A stretch of DNA of 43,269 nucleotides from an uncultured Clostridia bacterium. GTDB lineage: Bacteria > Bacillota > Clostridia > Oscillospirales > Ruminococcaceae. A program made the translations under genes and the position numbers. Positions 30,739-38,676 of this stretch are shown one piece after another. The number at the start of each line of letters is the position of its first letter. Position 1 is the first letter of the stretch. Below the pieces are notes generated by a model. The model had not been told where the DNA came from, searched no databases, and saw nothing but the letters and a program-made list of their open reading frames with translations. The DNA lies in assembly GCA_947589355.1 (NCBI GenBank), contig CANPZC010000019.1:1-43269 (forward strand), written 5' to 3'.

Positions 30739-32934
30739 ATGATACATATCAAAAATGCGTTATTTAAAACTCTCGCGGTCTCGGTATGCGCGGCTTTGGC
30801 GGCAGGCGGAGCATATGCCTTAGCTCCACTAAAGCCGGCAGATACCGAAAAAGTTACTAAAGAAACAACGGTCGCGGCGGCTTCGGAAGATACGGGCGCA
30901 GTCAAAGACGAGACTGTTTACGTTCTTGCAGGTGCAGACGGCAGCGTGCAGAAAATAATAGTTAGCGACTGGCTGAAAAATACCCTCGGCGCGCAGCAAC
31001 TCAGCGACAGTACCACGCTTACGGACGTTGAGAACGTTAAAGGCGATGAAAGCTATGCTTCGGGCAGTTGGGACGCGCAGGGCAACGATATTTACTATCA
31101 GGGCAACAGTAACAAAGAACTCCCTGTTAGTATGGCAGTAACATATAAACTTGACGGCAATGAAATCTCGCCGCAGGAGCTTTTGGGCAAGAGCGGCAAG
31201 GTAACTATTCGTTTTGATTACACGAACAACAGCTATGAAACTGTAGAAGTCAGCGGCAAGCAGGAGAAGATTTATGTGCCGTTCGTTATGCTTACGGGCA
31301 TGATGCTCGATAACGAAGTGTTCAGAAATATTGAAGTAACAAACGGCAAACTTATTAACGACGGCGACCGCAGCGTGGTGGTCGGCATGGCATTTCCGTC
31401 GCTGCAAGAAAACCTTGCTATTGACAAAGAGCAGTTTGAGATACCCGAATTTATAGAGATAAATGCCGATGTAAATAACTTTGCTTTCGGTATGACGATA
31501 ACGGTCGCTACAAACGAGCCGTTCAGCAAGCTTGATGTTGACACCCTGAGCGATACGGCAGATCTTGACAGCTCAATGCAAGAAATGACGGACGCAATGG
31601 ATCAGCTTCTTGACGGTTCTGCGCAGCTTTATGACGGATTAGAAACGCTTCTTGAAAAGGCAGGGGAGCTATCTAGTGGCGTAGATAAGCTTGCGGCAGG
31701 CTCGCAGGAGCTTAAAAACGGCTGCGATACCTTAAACAGCGGCGCAGGCACACTTCAAAACGGCGCACAGCAGCTCAGCGACGGGCTGAACACACTATCT
31801 GCAAACAACGATACGCTCAACGGCGGCGCAAAACAGGTGTTTGAAACGCTGCTTTCCACTGCCGATACGCAGATAGCAGCCGCAGGTCTTAAAGTGCAAA
31901 AGCTCACGATAGAAAACTATGCAAAAGTGCTTGATGAAACTATTGCTTCTCTAGATAAAAACGCCGTGTATCAGCAGGCTTTAGATACCGTTACAAAAGC
32001 GGTAGAAGAAAAGCGCGGCTATATAACACAGCAAGTAACGGCGGCAGTAAAGCAGCAGGTAACAGAGCAGGTAACGGCAGCGGTAAAACAGCAGGTGAGC
32101 GAAAAAGTTACCGCCGCGGTAAGAGAAACTGTAAAGAATGCGGTATTGCAAAATGTTCTGAATATGACTACAGAAGACTATGAAAAGGCGGTCGCGGCAG
32201 GAATGATAGACACAGCCGCCGCCGCGCAGATAGATGCCGCTGTAGATCAGCAGATGCAAAGCGAGCAGGCACAGCAGCAGATACAGACAAACATCACCGC
32301 GCAGATGAACACGCAGGAAATTCAAAGCACGATAGCCGCCAACACCGACACGCAGATGAATACCGCCGCGGTAAAGAAAACTGTTTCAGACAACGTTGAA
32401 GCTCAGGTGAAGAAAGCCGTTTCGGAAAATATGGCTTCCGATGAGGTGCAGAAAACGCTTGCGGCGGCTTCTGAGGGCGCAAAATCGCTGATAGAGCTGA
32501 AAAAGTCGCTTGATAGCTACAATACGTTCTATCTCGGTCTGCAAACGTATACCAAGGGCGTTTCGGACGCGGCGGCAGGTGCGGCAGCGCTTAAAAGCGG
32601 CAGCAGCGACCTGAAAGCAGGCACGCAAAAGCTTAGCAGCGGCGCGCAGGAGCTTAATAACGGCATACTCACGCTGAAAGGCTCAGTGCCGGCGCTTATC
32701 GATGGCGTAACGCAGCTTCGCGACGGCGCACAGCAGCTAAGCGACGGGCTGAAGCAGTTCAACAGCGAGGGCATACAAAAGCTTGTCAGCGCGATAGACG
32801 GCGACCTGGGCGGACTGATAGAGCGGCTGAAAGCGACCGTCAGCGTGTCGCAAAACTATAACAACTTCTCGGGTATAGAAAGCGGCATGAGCGGTCAGGT
32901 TCGCTTCATCTACCGCACGGAGGGAGTAGAGTAA
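30739..32934 (+). CDS. Secreted heptad-repeat protein, partner of the MMPL transporter
   Basis: A 731-residue exported protein. It has a signal peptide (FKTLAVSVCAALAAGGAYALA), a soluble domain (~40-280), then repeats of the L-x-x-G-x-x-x-L-x-x-G pattern (about 295-365 and 600-690) known from YhgE/Pip- and MMPL-linked proteins. Between them is a long Gln- and Ala-rich coiled coil with units such as AAVKQQVTEQV. No membrane helix or sorting signal ends it. It probably reaches across the wall or forms a periplasm-like extension for the transporter. The ATG at 30739 follows GGAGGT; a longer in-frame reading overlaps the MMPL gene and is unlikely. Confidence 0.85.
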   Translation: MIHIKNALFKTLAVSVCAALAAGGAYALAPLKPADTEKVTKETTVAAASEDTGAVKDETVYVLAGADGSVQKIIVSDWLKNTLGAQQLSDSTTLTDVENVKGDESYASGSWDAQGNDIYYQGNSNKELPVSMAVTYKLDGNEISPQELLGKSGKVTIRFDYTNNSYETVEVSGKQEKIYVPFVMLTGMMLDNEVFRNIEVTNGKLINDGDRSVVVGMAFPSLQENLAIDKEQFEIPEFIEINADVNNFAFGMTITVATNEPFSKLDVDTLSDTADLDSSMQEMTDAMDQLLDGSAQLYDGLETLLEKAGELSSGVDKLAAGSQELKNGCDTLNSGAGTLQNGAQQLSDGLNTLSANNDTLNGGAKQVFETLLSTADTQIAAAGLKVQKLTIENYAKVLDETIASLDKNAVYQQALDTVTKAVEEKRGYITQQVTAAVKQQVTEQVTAAVKQQVSEKVTAAVRETVKNAVLQNVLNMTTEDYEKAVAAGMIDTAAAAQIDAAVDQQMQSEQAQQQIQTNITAQMNTQEIQSTIAANTDTQMNTAAVKKTVSDNVEAQVKKAVSENMASDEVQKTLAAASEGAKSLIELKKSLDSYNTFYLGLQTYTKGVSDAAAGAAALKSGSSDLKAGTQKLSSGAQELNNGILTLKGSVPALIDGVTQLRDGAQQLSDGLKQFNSEGIQKLVSAIDGDLGGLIERLKATVSVSQNYNNFSGIESGMSGQVRFIYRTEGVE

Positions 32935-32944
32935 ATAACAGTAC

Positions 32945-32990
32945 AAAAAATATCACTGCTTCGTGTTGAAACAGTGGTATTTTCTTTTTT
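32945..32990 (+). terminator. Terminator of the MMPL operon
   Basis: AAAATATCACTG pairs with CAGTGGTATTTT (one wobble), followed by CTTTTTT. It lies 10 nt after the stop codon. Confidence 0.85.
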
Positions 32991-33000
32991 GCGTATTAAA

Positions 33001-33126
33001 TTGCGCTTACGCGCTGCGCAGGAGCGCACACGTTGACCGCCCCACTCTTCTTGCCTCTTGCCTCTTGCTTCTCGTTATCTTACTTCTAAAATCCGCACAT
33101 CTTGCCCATGACATCTGACATCTGAT
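33001..33126. repeat. TGCGCTTACGCGC module followed by heptamer arrays
   Basis: 33001-33028 is a full module copy (TTGCGCTTACGCGC then GCGCAGGAGCGCA). It is followed by TTGCCTC and TTGCTTC heptamers (33050-33075) and ACATCTG / ACATCTG (33110-33126). No gene is seen here. Confidence 0.65.
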
Positions 33127-33129
33127 AAC

Positions 33130-33167
33130 AAAACTTCCCCCGTTCTAGCAGAGCAGGGGAGTTTTTT
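33130..33167. terminator. Bidirectional terminator after the LRR protein gene
   Basis: AAAACTTCCCC pairs with GGGGAGTTTT (one bulge), with A and T runs on the two sides. It serves the leftward LRR gene and blocks transcription from the left. Confidence 0.8.
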
Positions 33168-33178
33168 GTACTGTTAAA

Positions 33179-34120
33179 TTACTTTCTCTTTTTGCTTACC
33201 ATAAGCGCCGCGCCTGCGAGTGCTATGCCTGCAAAGGCTATGCCTGCCGCAGAACCTGTCGGCTTGTTGCTGTCATCGGCAGGTTTGGTGTTATCTGTTG
33301 TAGGCTTGTTATCGCCTGTAGTAGGTTTATTATCACCTGTTGAGGGCTTTTCTTCGGGTTTGGTCTCGGGCTTCTGCTCGGGCTGTGCTGCTGCCTCGGT
33401 GATGATCTTTACGGCTTTGTCAACGCTCAAGCGGCACACGCTGCCTGTGTTCTCATATCCGATCTCATACTGTATCTGACCATTGCCGCCTACAGACGGT
33501 TCGTCTTTCTGATACACATAGATCAGATACTTATTAGCCGAAATATTCAGTTCGGTCAATTTATTGCCCTCACAGAAAACATCATGCAGTTCTGCATTAT
33601 TACTAAGATCAAGTTCTTCGAGCTGATTATCATGACACACAAGACGTGTAAGCGACTTGTTGTTGCTAAGGTCAAGCTTTGCAATGTTATTGTGGTAACA
33701 TTCAAGCGATGTAAGCGCGGTGTTCTTGCTTACATCAAGCGAAGAAAGTTCGCAAAATTCGCAGCCTAATTTGGTCAGTGCGGTGTTTTTGCTAACATCA
33801 AGCTCTTTTATCGGGTTGCCTGCAACATGAAGATTTGTAAGCGCTGTGAAATATTCAACGCCTTTAAAAGTGGTGATAAGATTTTCAGTTGCATCAATAG
33901 ACACCGAAAGTTCTATCCACGTCACCGCCGCGATCTCCTCGTTGCTAAGTACGCCGTCCTTGTCGGTGTCGCAGTTTTCTGAAACGTAAGCTCTGAATAT
34001 CGCATCGGGGAAATGCGTTTCATCTACCGCCACGCCGTCAGCCGCGAACGCAGTTACAGGAACACTTCCGGCAGTAAGAACAGCCGCCGCAAGAACAGTT
34101 GCAAGTTTTTTCAATTTCAT
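33179..34120 (-). CDS. Leucine-rich-repeat surface protein with EF-hand-like segment
   Basis: A 313-residue exported protein. It has a signal peptide (KLATVLAAAVLTAGSVPVTAFAA), an EF-hand-like loop DTDKDGVLSNEE (about 56-67), then six or so LRR units of the clostridial/internalin type (LDVSKNTALTKL, LDLSNNKSLTRL; about 95-205), each ~21 residues. After a folded cap come Pro/Thr-rich repeats (KPTTGDN), then NKPTGSAAG, a hydrophobic helix and KKRK, which resembles a sortase signal though it lacks a clear LPXTG. It likely binds host or dietary ligands or other cells. It is read from a consensus promoter that overlaps a palindrome and is divergent from an XRE regulator. Confidence 0.88.
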   Translation of the reverse strand: MKLKKLATVLAAAVLTAGSVPVTAFAADGVAVDETHFPDAIFRAYVSENCDTDKDGVLSNEEIAAVTWIELSVSIDATENLITTFKGVEYFTALTNLHVAGNPIKELDVSKNTALTKLGCEFCELSSLDVSKNTALTSLECYHNNIAKLDLSNNKSLTRLVCHDNQLEELDLSNNAELHDVFCEGNKLTELNISANKYLIYVYQKDEPSVGGNGQIQYEIGYENTGSVCRLSVDKAVKIITEAAAQPEQKPETKPEEKPSTGDNKPTTGDNKPTTDNTKPADDSNKPTGSAAGIAFAGIALAGAALMVSKKRK

Positions 34121-34187
34121 AAAATTTCCGCCTTTCTATGTGCATATTTGTGTTGCATAATATAATAAAGAATTATGCTCAATAAAT

Positions 34188-34216
34188 ATTATAACCTATT
34201 TCAGGTTAAATGTCAA
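34188..34216 (-). promoter_or_regulatory. Consensus promoter of the LRR gene with an internal palindrome
   Basis: Minus-strand TTGACA (34216-34211), 17 nt, TATAAT (34193-34188). TAACCT (34192-34197) and AGGTTA (34203-34208) are exact inverted repeats with a 5-nt spacer inside the promoter spacer and touching the -10 box. A second pair, TTTCAGG (34199-34205) and CCTGAAA (34220-34226), overlaps the -35 box. Both fit repressor operators. Confidence 0.75.
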
Positions 34217-34273
34217 TACCCTGAAACAGATTATTTATAATATTTCAAACGCATGTTGAAAGGGGTATTTAAA

Positions 34274-34495
34274 ATGTATAAAAGAATTCGCGACCTGAGA
34301 GAGGACAAGGATATGAACCAGACGCAGATGGCAAAGGTGCTGAATATGTCGCAGACGGGTTATTCAAAGTACGAAACGGGCGAAAACGACGTGCCGACCT
34401 CTGTGCTGATACGCCTCGCGCAGTTTCACAAAACCAACGTTGACTACATTCTGGGGCTTACCGACTGCGATACGTTTTATGAGCATCTGAAATAG
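34274..34495 (+). CDS. XRE-family transcriptional regulator
   Basis: A 73-residue protein that is almost all a Cro/CI-type helix-turn-helix: RIRDLREDKDMNQ, MAKVLNMSQTGYSKYETGEND and the usual VPTSVLIRLAQF, VDYILGL ending. It has no extra domain. The ATG at 34274 is chosen because GAAAGGGG lies eight bases before it. The gene is divergent from the LRR surface-protein gene, and two palindromes lie over the latter's promoter, so it probably represses that gene and itself. Confidence 0.88.
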   Translation: MYKRIRDLREDKDMNQTQMAKVLNMSQTGYSKYETGENDVPTSVLIRLAQFHKTNVDYILGLTDCDTFYEHLK

Positions 34496-34581
34496 TTTTG
34501 CCATTCTGCCCAGTTTGTTATGCAAAATAAGCGGCTTTTTCGGTCAAAAGGGTGATTTTTTGCAGGAATTTTCAAAATGAC

Positions 34582-34610
34582 TTGCAAAAACGCGCCGTTT
34601 GGTATATTAT
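34582..34610 (+). promoter_or_regulatory. Promoter of the aminotransferase gene
   Basis: TTGCAA (34582-34587), 17 nt, TATTAT (34605-34610), with an alternative TATACT just downstream. Confidence 0.65.
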
Positions 34611-34649
34611 ATACTATGGTTACATTTTATAAAAGGAACGGTGTTACAA

Positions 34650-35930
34650 ATGATGCTGAAAGATATGTCTGCTCAGGAGATCAGGCAGCTTCTCGCGGCG
34701 GAACAGAAAAAATATGACGAATTCAAAAGCAGGGGACTTGACCTTAATATGTCGCGCGGCGTGCCTGCAAAAGAGCAGCTGACTCTCGCCCAGCCGATGA
34801 TGGATATACTCAACAGCGAGGCTGACTTTTTTGACGAGGACGGCACGGATACCCGAAATTACGGCTGTTTTGACGGTCTTGCATCGGCTAAAAAGCTGTT
34901 TTCGCAAATGCTCGGCGCGACCCCGGAGGAAACTATAGTTTTCGGAAATTCAAGTCTTAATATAATGTACGATACCATGGTAAAGGCTATGCTTTTCGGC
35001 GTTGACGGCGTGAATAAACCGTGGAAAGACTGCGGCAAGATAAAGTGGCTGTGCCCCGCGCCCGGCTATGACAGGCATTTTCTCATAACCGAAAAACTTG
35101 GGTTTGAGATGATAACCGTGCCGCTTGGCAAAGACGGACCCGACATGGACATGGTAGAAAAGCTCGTGCAGAGCGATGAAAGCATAAAGGGCATCTGGTG
35201 CGTGCCTATGTACTCAAACCCCACGGGCATTACATATTCGGACGAAACGGTCAAGAGGTTTGCGGCTCTTAAACCTGCCGCGCCTGATTTTCGTATCTTC
35301 TGGGATAACGCGTACTGCATACACCACCTTGACGGCGAGCGCGACAGCCTGCTTAACCTCCTCGACGAAGCCAAAAAGTGCGGCAGCGAAGACATGGTGT
35401 TCATGTTCTCGTCAACGTCGAAAGTTTCGTTCGCAGGGGCAGGCGTTGCGGCTATGGCAGGCAGCGTAAAGACGATAGAGTATTTCAAGTCGCTGATGAA
35501 GATACAGACCATCGGCTACGACAAGATAAACCAGCTTCGCCATGTGCGGTTCTTCAAAGATATGAACGGACTGGAGGAGCATATGAAAAAGCACGCAGCC
35601 ATTCTATCGCCGAAGTTCAGGGCGGTCACAGCAACGCTTGAAGAGGAGCTTGCGCCCCTCGGCATAGGCTCGTGGACGAAGCCAAACGGCGGATATTTCA
35701 TCAGTTTTCAGTCGCCAGACGGCTGCGCTAAAAGAATAGTTTCGCTGTGCAAAGAGGCAGGCGTTACGCTTACCGACGCAGGCGCGACATACCCATACGG
35801 CAACGACCCTCACGACAGCAATATTCGTATCGCGCCGAGCTTTCCACCGATAGAAACGCTGAAACTCGCCGCAGAGCTGTTCTGCATAGCGGTAAAGATC
35901 GCCGCCGCGGAGAAGCTTTTGGGAAAGTAA
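34650..35930 (+). CDS. Class I aminotransferase, subgroup Ic (aspartate aminotransferase-like)
   Basis: A 426-residue PLP enzyme of the group Asp_aminotransf / MocR-like Ic. The signs are LNMSRGVPAKEQL (substrate entrance), NYGCFDGLASAKKLF, GNSSLNIMYD, CPAPGYDRHF, CVPMYSNPTGITYS, FWDNAYCIHHL and the PLP lysine in SSTSKVSFAGAGVA. The arginine near the end (SNIRIAPSFPP) binds the substrate carboxylate. It moves amino groups between amino acids and 2-oxo acids; aspartate or alanine are plausible. The ATG at 34650 is behind AAAAGGA; upstream in-frame ATGs lie before or at the likely transcription start. Confidence 0.9.
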   Translation: MMLKDMSAQEIRQLLAAEQKKYDEFKSRGLDLNMSRGVPAKEQLTLAQPMMDILNSEADFFDEDGTDTRNYGCFDGLASAKKLFSQMLGATPEETIVFGNSSLNIMYDTMVKAMLFGVDGVNKPWKDCGKIKWLCPAPGYDRHFLITEKLGFEMITVPLGKDGPDMDMVEKLVQSDESIKGIWCVPMYSNPTGITYSDETVKRFAALKPAAPDFRIFWDNAYCIHHLDGERDSLLNLLDEAKKCGSEDMVFMFSSTSKVSFAGAGVAAMAGSVKTIEYFKSLMKIQTIGYDKINQLRHVRFFKDMNGLEEHMKKHAAILSPKFRAVTATLEEELAPLGIGSWTKPNGGYFISFQSPDGCAKRIVSLCKEAGVTLTDAGATYPYGNDPHDSNIRIAPSFPPIETLKLAAELFCIAVKIAAAEKLLGK

Positions 35931-35945
35931 TTCAGAGACAAAATG

Positions 35946-35973
35946 AACCGTCCTCGTAATGAGGGCGGTTTTT
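35946..35973 (+). terminator. Terminator of the aminotransferase gene
   Basis: AACCGTCCTC (35946-35955) pairs with GAGGGCGGTT (35961-35970), one mismatch or wobble, followed by a T run. It is about 15 nt past the stop codon. Confidence 0.9.
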
Positions 35974-35984
35974 CTATTAGAAGC

Positions 35985-36085
35985 AAGAAGTTAAGAGGCA
36001 AGAGGCAAGAAGTTGGCAAGGCGGCGTTTGCACGTTGTTTTATTGCTTGTAATGTTTGCGCTTACGCGCGGCGCGGGAGCGCAGT
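35985..36085. repeat. Heptamer array and TGCGCTTACGCGC module
   Basis: AAGAGGCAAGAGGCAAGA-type heptamers occupy about 35990-36012, and 36056-36084 is a full module copy (TTTGCGCTTACGCGC, GGCGCGGGAGCGCAG). No gene is seen here. Confidence 0.65.
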
Positions 36086-36117
36086 GTCTTGTCGGCTTAA
36101 GCCTCCAAGCCACCATG

Positions 36118-36265
36118 AAAGAATTATTTCGGCGACATTATGGGGTCGCCGATTTCAGAATATGCTCGATGGCTCGCATATTCTGAAACCATAATTCTTT
36201 TGCATAGCGCGTTTAATTTCAATAGCTGTAATCCCTGTCAAGAAACCAAAAGTTTTATGTAACAA
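36118..36265 (-). repeat. Branched hairpin element, copy D (shares the tail of the multi-hairpin family)
   Basis: An outer stem AAAGAATTAT / ATAATTCTTT (36118-36127, 36191-36200) encloses two perfect hairpins, CGGCGAC / GTCGCCG (36130-36151) and a 12-bp stem TTCAGAATATGC / GCATATTCTGAA (36154-36187): a three-way junction. On the minus strand the tail AAAACTTTTGGTTTCTTGACA lies just outside (36236-36256) and is the same as that of copies A and B. The outer stem is related to the 15-bp GAAGAATTATTTCGC stem inside copy C. Confidence 0.7.
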
Positions 36266-36315
36266 CACAGATAGTATGTGTGTTAGATGTTTTTTTATCC
36301 CCAACCCACATACCG

Positions 36316-36368
36316 CCCCAAAGAAAAGTTGCTGGCAGAAAATTCTTCCAGCGCACTCTTCTTTGGGG
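36316..36368. repeat. AGAATATTCT-type hairpin, copy 5, with nested outer stem
   Basis: The inner stem is GCTGG / CCAGC around CAGAAAATTCTT (36331-36352). An outer 10-bp stem, CCCCAAAGAA / TTCTTTGGGG (36316-36325, 36359-36368), encloses it. The same nested design, with different outer bases, is found in copy 6 (42400-42466). It sits about 50 nt before multi-hairpin copy B. Confidence 0.8.
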
Positions 36369-36419
36369 ACAGTAGGTAGGGACATTCTATAGATTTGTTT
36401 ATATGAAATTTTTAAATTG

Positions 36420-36633
36420 TATGGCGTTCCATAATGGAACGCGGTAAAAGAGCAAAGGTCTTCTCAAAGGAGAGGCTCTCTCTTGCAGAGCCTCTCCTCT
36501 TATAGAACAGTCCACAGGACTGTTCTATAATTCACCTCTTGCGGAGCGCACGCTGTGTTTTGTGGGGCTCTGCCCCACGCCCCGCAAGCCTTTTGAAAAA
36601 GGCTTGACCGAAAACTTTTCATTTCTTGACAAG
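36420..36633 (+). repeat. Multi-hairpin intergenic element, copy B
   Basis: The stems in order are GCGTTCCA / TGGAACGC; GGAGAGGCTCT / AGAGCCTCTCC (36469-36497); a 13-bp stem around AGTCC-ACA-GGACT (36501-36529); GTGGGGC / GCCCCAC (36561-36577); AAGCC / GGCTT around TTTTGAAAAA (36586-36605); then the tail to TTTCTTGACAAG. Against copy A the second stem changes one G:C pair to A:T, the third stem changes T:A to C:G and A:T to G:C, and the last stem changes two pairs, all with both partners altered. Confidence 0.85.
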
Positions 36634-36780
36634 ATTTTAAGATACGCGGCGCAAGCCGCTCCTTAACTTTTCACTATTCAATATTCGTTATTCACTCTTC
36701 ACTAATTCCGCTCCTGCGCGCTGCGAAAGCAGCAAAAATAAATCTTGCCTCTTGTCTCTAATAGGCGTAAGCAGCGTAAT
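36633..36780. repeat. GCGGC hairpin, ATTCACT heptamers and module fragment
   Basis: GCGGC-GCAA-GCCGC (36646-36659), then TATTCACT-like heptamers (36667-36704), a module fragment CCGCTCCTGCGCGCTGCG (36708-36725) and TTGCCTC heptamers (about 36745-36760). The first 90 nt are colinear with 42512-42620. No gene is seen here. Confidence 0.7.
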
Positions 36781-36796
36781 TATTTACCCACCAAAC

Positions 36797-37420
36797 TCAC
36801 TTATTCACCTCGGTGTAATAATAGATCGCCAGCTGTGTGCGGTCGCGCAGGGAGAGCTTTTCAAGCAGCGCGCTGATGTAGTTTCGCACCGTTCCCTCGC
36901 CGAGGAAAAGCTTTGCGGCGATCTCTTTATTGCTAAGCCCTGCCGCCACAAGTTCCATTATCTCTTTTTCTTTCGCGCTTATGCCGTGCCCCTCAAAATC
37001 GTAATCGCCCTTTTGCCTGATAAGCTGCGGTATGCGCCCCATTATCCTGTCGCCGAAAACGCTTTGCCCGTTCATGACCGTTTCAAGCGCGGTTGAAATG
37101 CTTTCAAAATCCTGCTTGAGGATATACCCCTTTGCGCCCATTCTGAGCGCTTTTATTATATATTCGTCGTCGGCAAAGGTGGTAAGATAAAGTATTTTTG
37201 CATCACCGTGGCGGCGCAGTATCTCCTCGCCTGCTTCAATTCCGTCCATGCCGCCCATGCGTATGTCCATAAGCATAACGTCGGGCAAAAGCTCGTCGTA
37301 AAGCTGCACGGCTTCTTCGCCGCTGCCGCCCAAGCCTGCGACCTCAACGCCCACGCTTTCAAGTATCGTTTTCAGCGACATCGCCGCCAGTCTGTCATCA
37401 TCTGTAATTATTATCTTCAT
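36797..37420 (-). CDS. NarL/LuxR-family response regulator (LnrK-like)
   Basis: A 207-residue response regulator. The receiver (1-~118) has D7-D9, phospho-acceptor D52 in LMDIRMGGMDG, T in LTTF and K in ILKQD. The C-terminal LuxR-type helix-turn-helix (about 145-205) contains ISAKEKEIMELVAAGLSNKEIAAKLFLGEGTVRNYISALLEKL, of which the key parts are LSNKEIA and GTVRNYIS. It overlaps the kinase gene by 23 nt and is its partner. Together with the divergent ABC genes it matches the plan of lnrJK-lnrLMN in Bacillus subtilis. The likely target is the 38544-38634 promoter region, where a perfect GTGACA-TT-TGTCAC palindrome is found. Confidence 0.9.
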   Translation of the reverse strand: MKIIITDDDRLAAMSLKTILESVGVEVAGLGGSGEEAVQLYDELLPDVMLMDIRMGGMDGIEAGEEILRRHGDAKILYLTTFADDEYIIKALRMGAKGYILKQDFESISTALETVMNGQSVFGDRIMGRIPQLIRQKGDYDFEGHGISAKEKEIMELVAAGLSNKEIAAKLFLGEGTVRNYISALLEKLSLRDRTQLAIYYYTEVNK

Positions 37421-38510
37421 AGTTTTTCGGCGCGGACATGAATATCTTGAACCCCTCGCGCGAGGGTGTGAAAGTTATTCTGCCGCCTAAGCCTTTAGCC
37501 CTTTCTTCCATATTTTTAAGACCCATACCGACACCGTTTATGCCCTTGCAGCTGCCGTTATCGGTTATCATAAGCTGATAAAACGCAGGGTGTTCGCGGA
37601 AAACCACCGAAATCTCATCGCCGCCCGAGTGTTTCACAGCGTTTGAAAGCCCCTCTTTCACTATGGCAGCGATGCACAATTTCACCTTGCCGGGAATGTC
37701 GCCCTCCGCATCGTAACACAGCTTTACCTTGAAACGGCTGTCGCACGCACGGCAGCTTTCTTCAAGTACCTTTTGCAGGTCTATTGCATCATCATGAAGA
37801 TCGTGAACGCCTGCCCTTATGCCCGTCATAGCGCTGTCAAGGGTATCTTTCAGCTGCCGAAGAGGCTCTTTCAGTCCCTCGTCTTTGTTAAGTACGATAA
37901 GCGCCCCCGATTGCAGCAGCGACCGCGTGAGCATATGCCCGACGTTGTCGTGAATGTCGCGCGCTATGCGTTCTCTCTCACGCAGGGCGGCAAGGTGTAC
38001 CTCGTTATCCTGCGCCTTAACTATCTGCACATTTTGTTTTGCAAGTATCATGTTTTTCTCCGCGACTTCATCACGCAAAGCCGCAAGGTTACCCACTGTT
38101 ATTTCAAGAGCCGAAACACGCGCGTATATTATCACTGCGGCGGCTGCCCCTGCCACAGCTGTGGCAAGCTGCGCCGACGAAAGCTGCGTTATCTGCACAA
38201 ATGCCCCCACGGCAGGCAGCACCGCCCACCACTTTTTGCAGCTCAAAGCATCATAAAGCATAAGCGGCAGGGCGCAGAAAAACATCGGCGATACAAAGCA
38301 CAGCGCAGCGTTTATAATTATCGGTACATAGGGGTATTTTCGCATTATCTGCGAGAGCGATGAAAGTATTACAGACAGCAAAAACGCAGCTACAGGCAGT
38401 TCAAAGCCGCCGCCCAGGCTGAATGATACAAGACATATCAAAAGCAGTGCAAGCCTGTCGGCAAGTCTGCCGCTTAAAACACCGGATATGTTCACCGCTA
38501 TCGCCCCCAA
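37398..38510 (-). CDS. NarL-type sensor histidine kinase (LnrJ/DesK-like)
   Basis: A 370-residue kinase. Four to five hydrophobic segments (about 18-130) form the sensor; a coiled-coil linker leads to the HisKA_3 box ERERIARDIHDNVGHMLT with H187; the ATPase part has N290 (KEGLSNAVKHS), DNG (317-319) and GVGMGLKNMEER. There is no large external domain, so it probably senses within the membrane, as LnrJ and DesK do. A consensus-like promoter at 38516-38544 would start transcription at about the ATG at 38510, so either the mRNA is leaderless or the true start is the in-frame GTG at 38495, just after GGGGGCG. Confidence 0.88.
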   Translation of the reverse strand: MGAIAVNISGVLSGRLADRLALLLICLVSFSLGGGFELPVAAFLLSVILSSLSQIMRKYPYVPIIINAALCFVSPMFFCALPLMLYDALSCKKWWAVLPAVGAFVQITQLSSAQLATAVAGAAAAVIIYARVSALEITVGNLAALRDEVAEKNMILAKQNVQIVKAQDNEVHLAALRERERIARDIHDNVGHMLTRSLLQSGALIVLNKDEGLKEPLRQLKDTLDSAMTGIRAGVHDLHDDAIDLQKVLEESCRACDSRFKVKLCYDAEGDIPGKVKLCIAAIVKEGLSNAVKHSGGDEISVVFREHPAFYQLMITDNGSCKGINGVGMGLKNMEERAKGLGGRITFTPSREGFKIFMSAPKNYEDNNYR

Positions 38511-38515
38511 ATATG

Positions 38516-38544
38516 ATTATAGCAGATATACAGCAAAATTTCAA
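38516..38544 (-). promoter_or_regulatory. Promoter of the NarL-type two-component system
   Basis: Minus-strand TTGAAA (38544-38539), 17 nt, TATAAT (38521-38516). The predicted start is about 38509, on the first codon of the longest kinase reading. Confidence 0.65.
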
Positions 38545-38569
38545 GCAATATACTTTTGTTTTGCAGAAA

Positions 38570-38583
38570 GTGACATTTGTCAC
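38570..38583. promoter_or_regulatory. Perfect 6-2-6 palindrome between divergent promoters
   Basis: GTGACA-TT-TGTCAC. It lies 22 nt upstream of the -35 box of the ABC promoter and 25 nt upstream of the kinase promoter -35 box, a position suited to an activating NarL-type regulator. A partial second site, ACTGACAAG, follows at 38591. Confidence 0.6.
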
Positions 38584-38605
38584 CCCAAAGACTGACAAGC
38601 GGCAC

Positions 38606-38634
38606 TTTACATAAAAGTTTCCGTATGCTACAAT
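38606..38634 (+). promoter_or_regulatory. Promoter of the ABC transporter operon
   Basis: TTTACA (38606-38611), 17 nt, TACAAT (38629-38634). Neither box is perfect, as is common for activated promoters. Confidence 0.65.
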
Positions 38635-38676
38635 ATATTATAGCGAATTAAAATACGATCAAAAGGAATGAGGCAT

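Noticed and set aside
37773-38363. Rightward frame opposite the NarL-type kinase
   Set aside because: Antisense to a gene with all kinase motifs; no ribosome site or domain.
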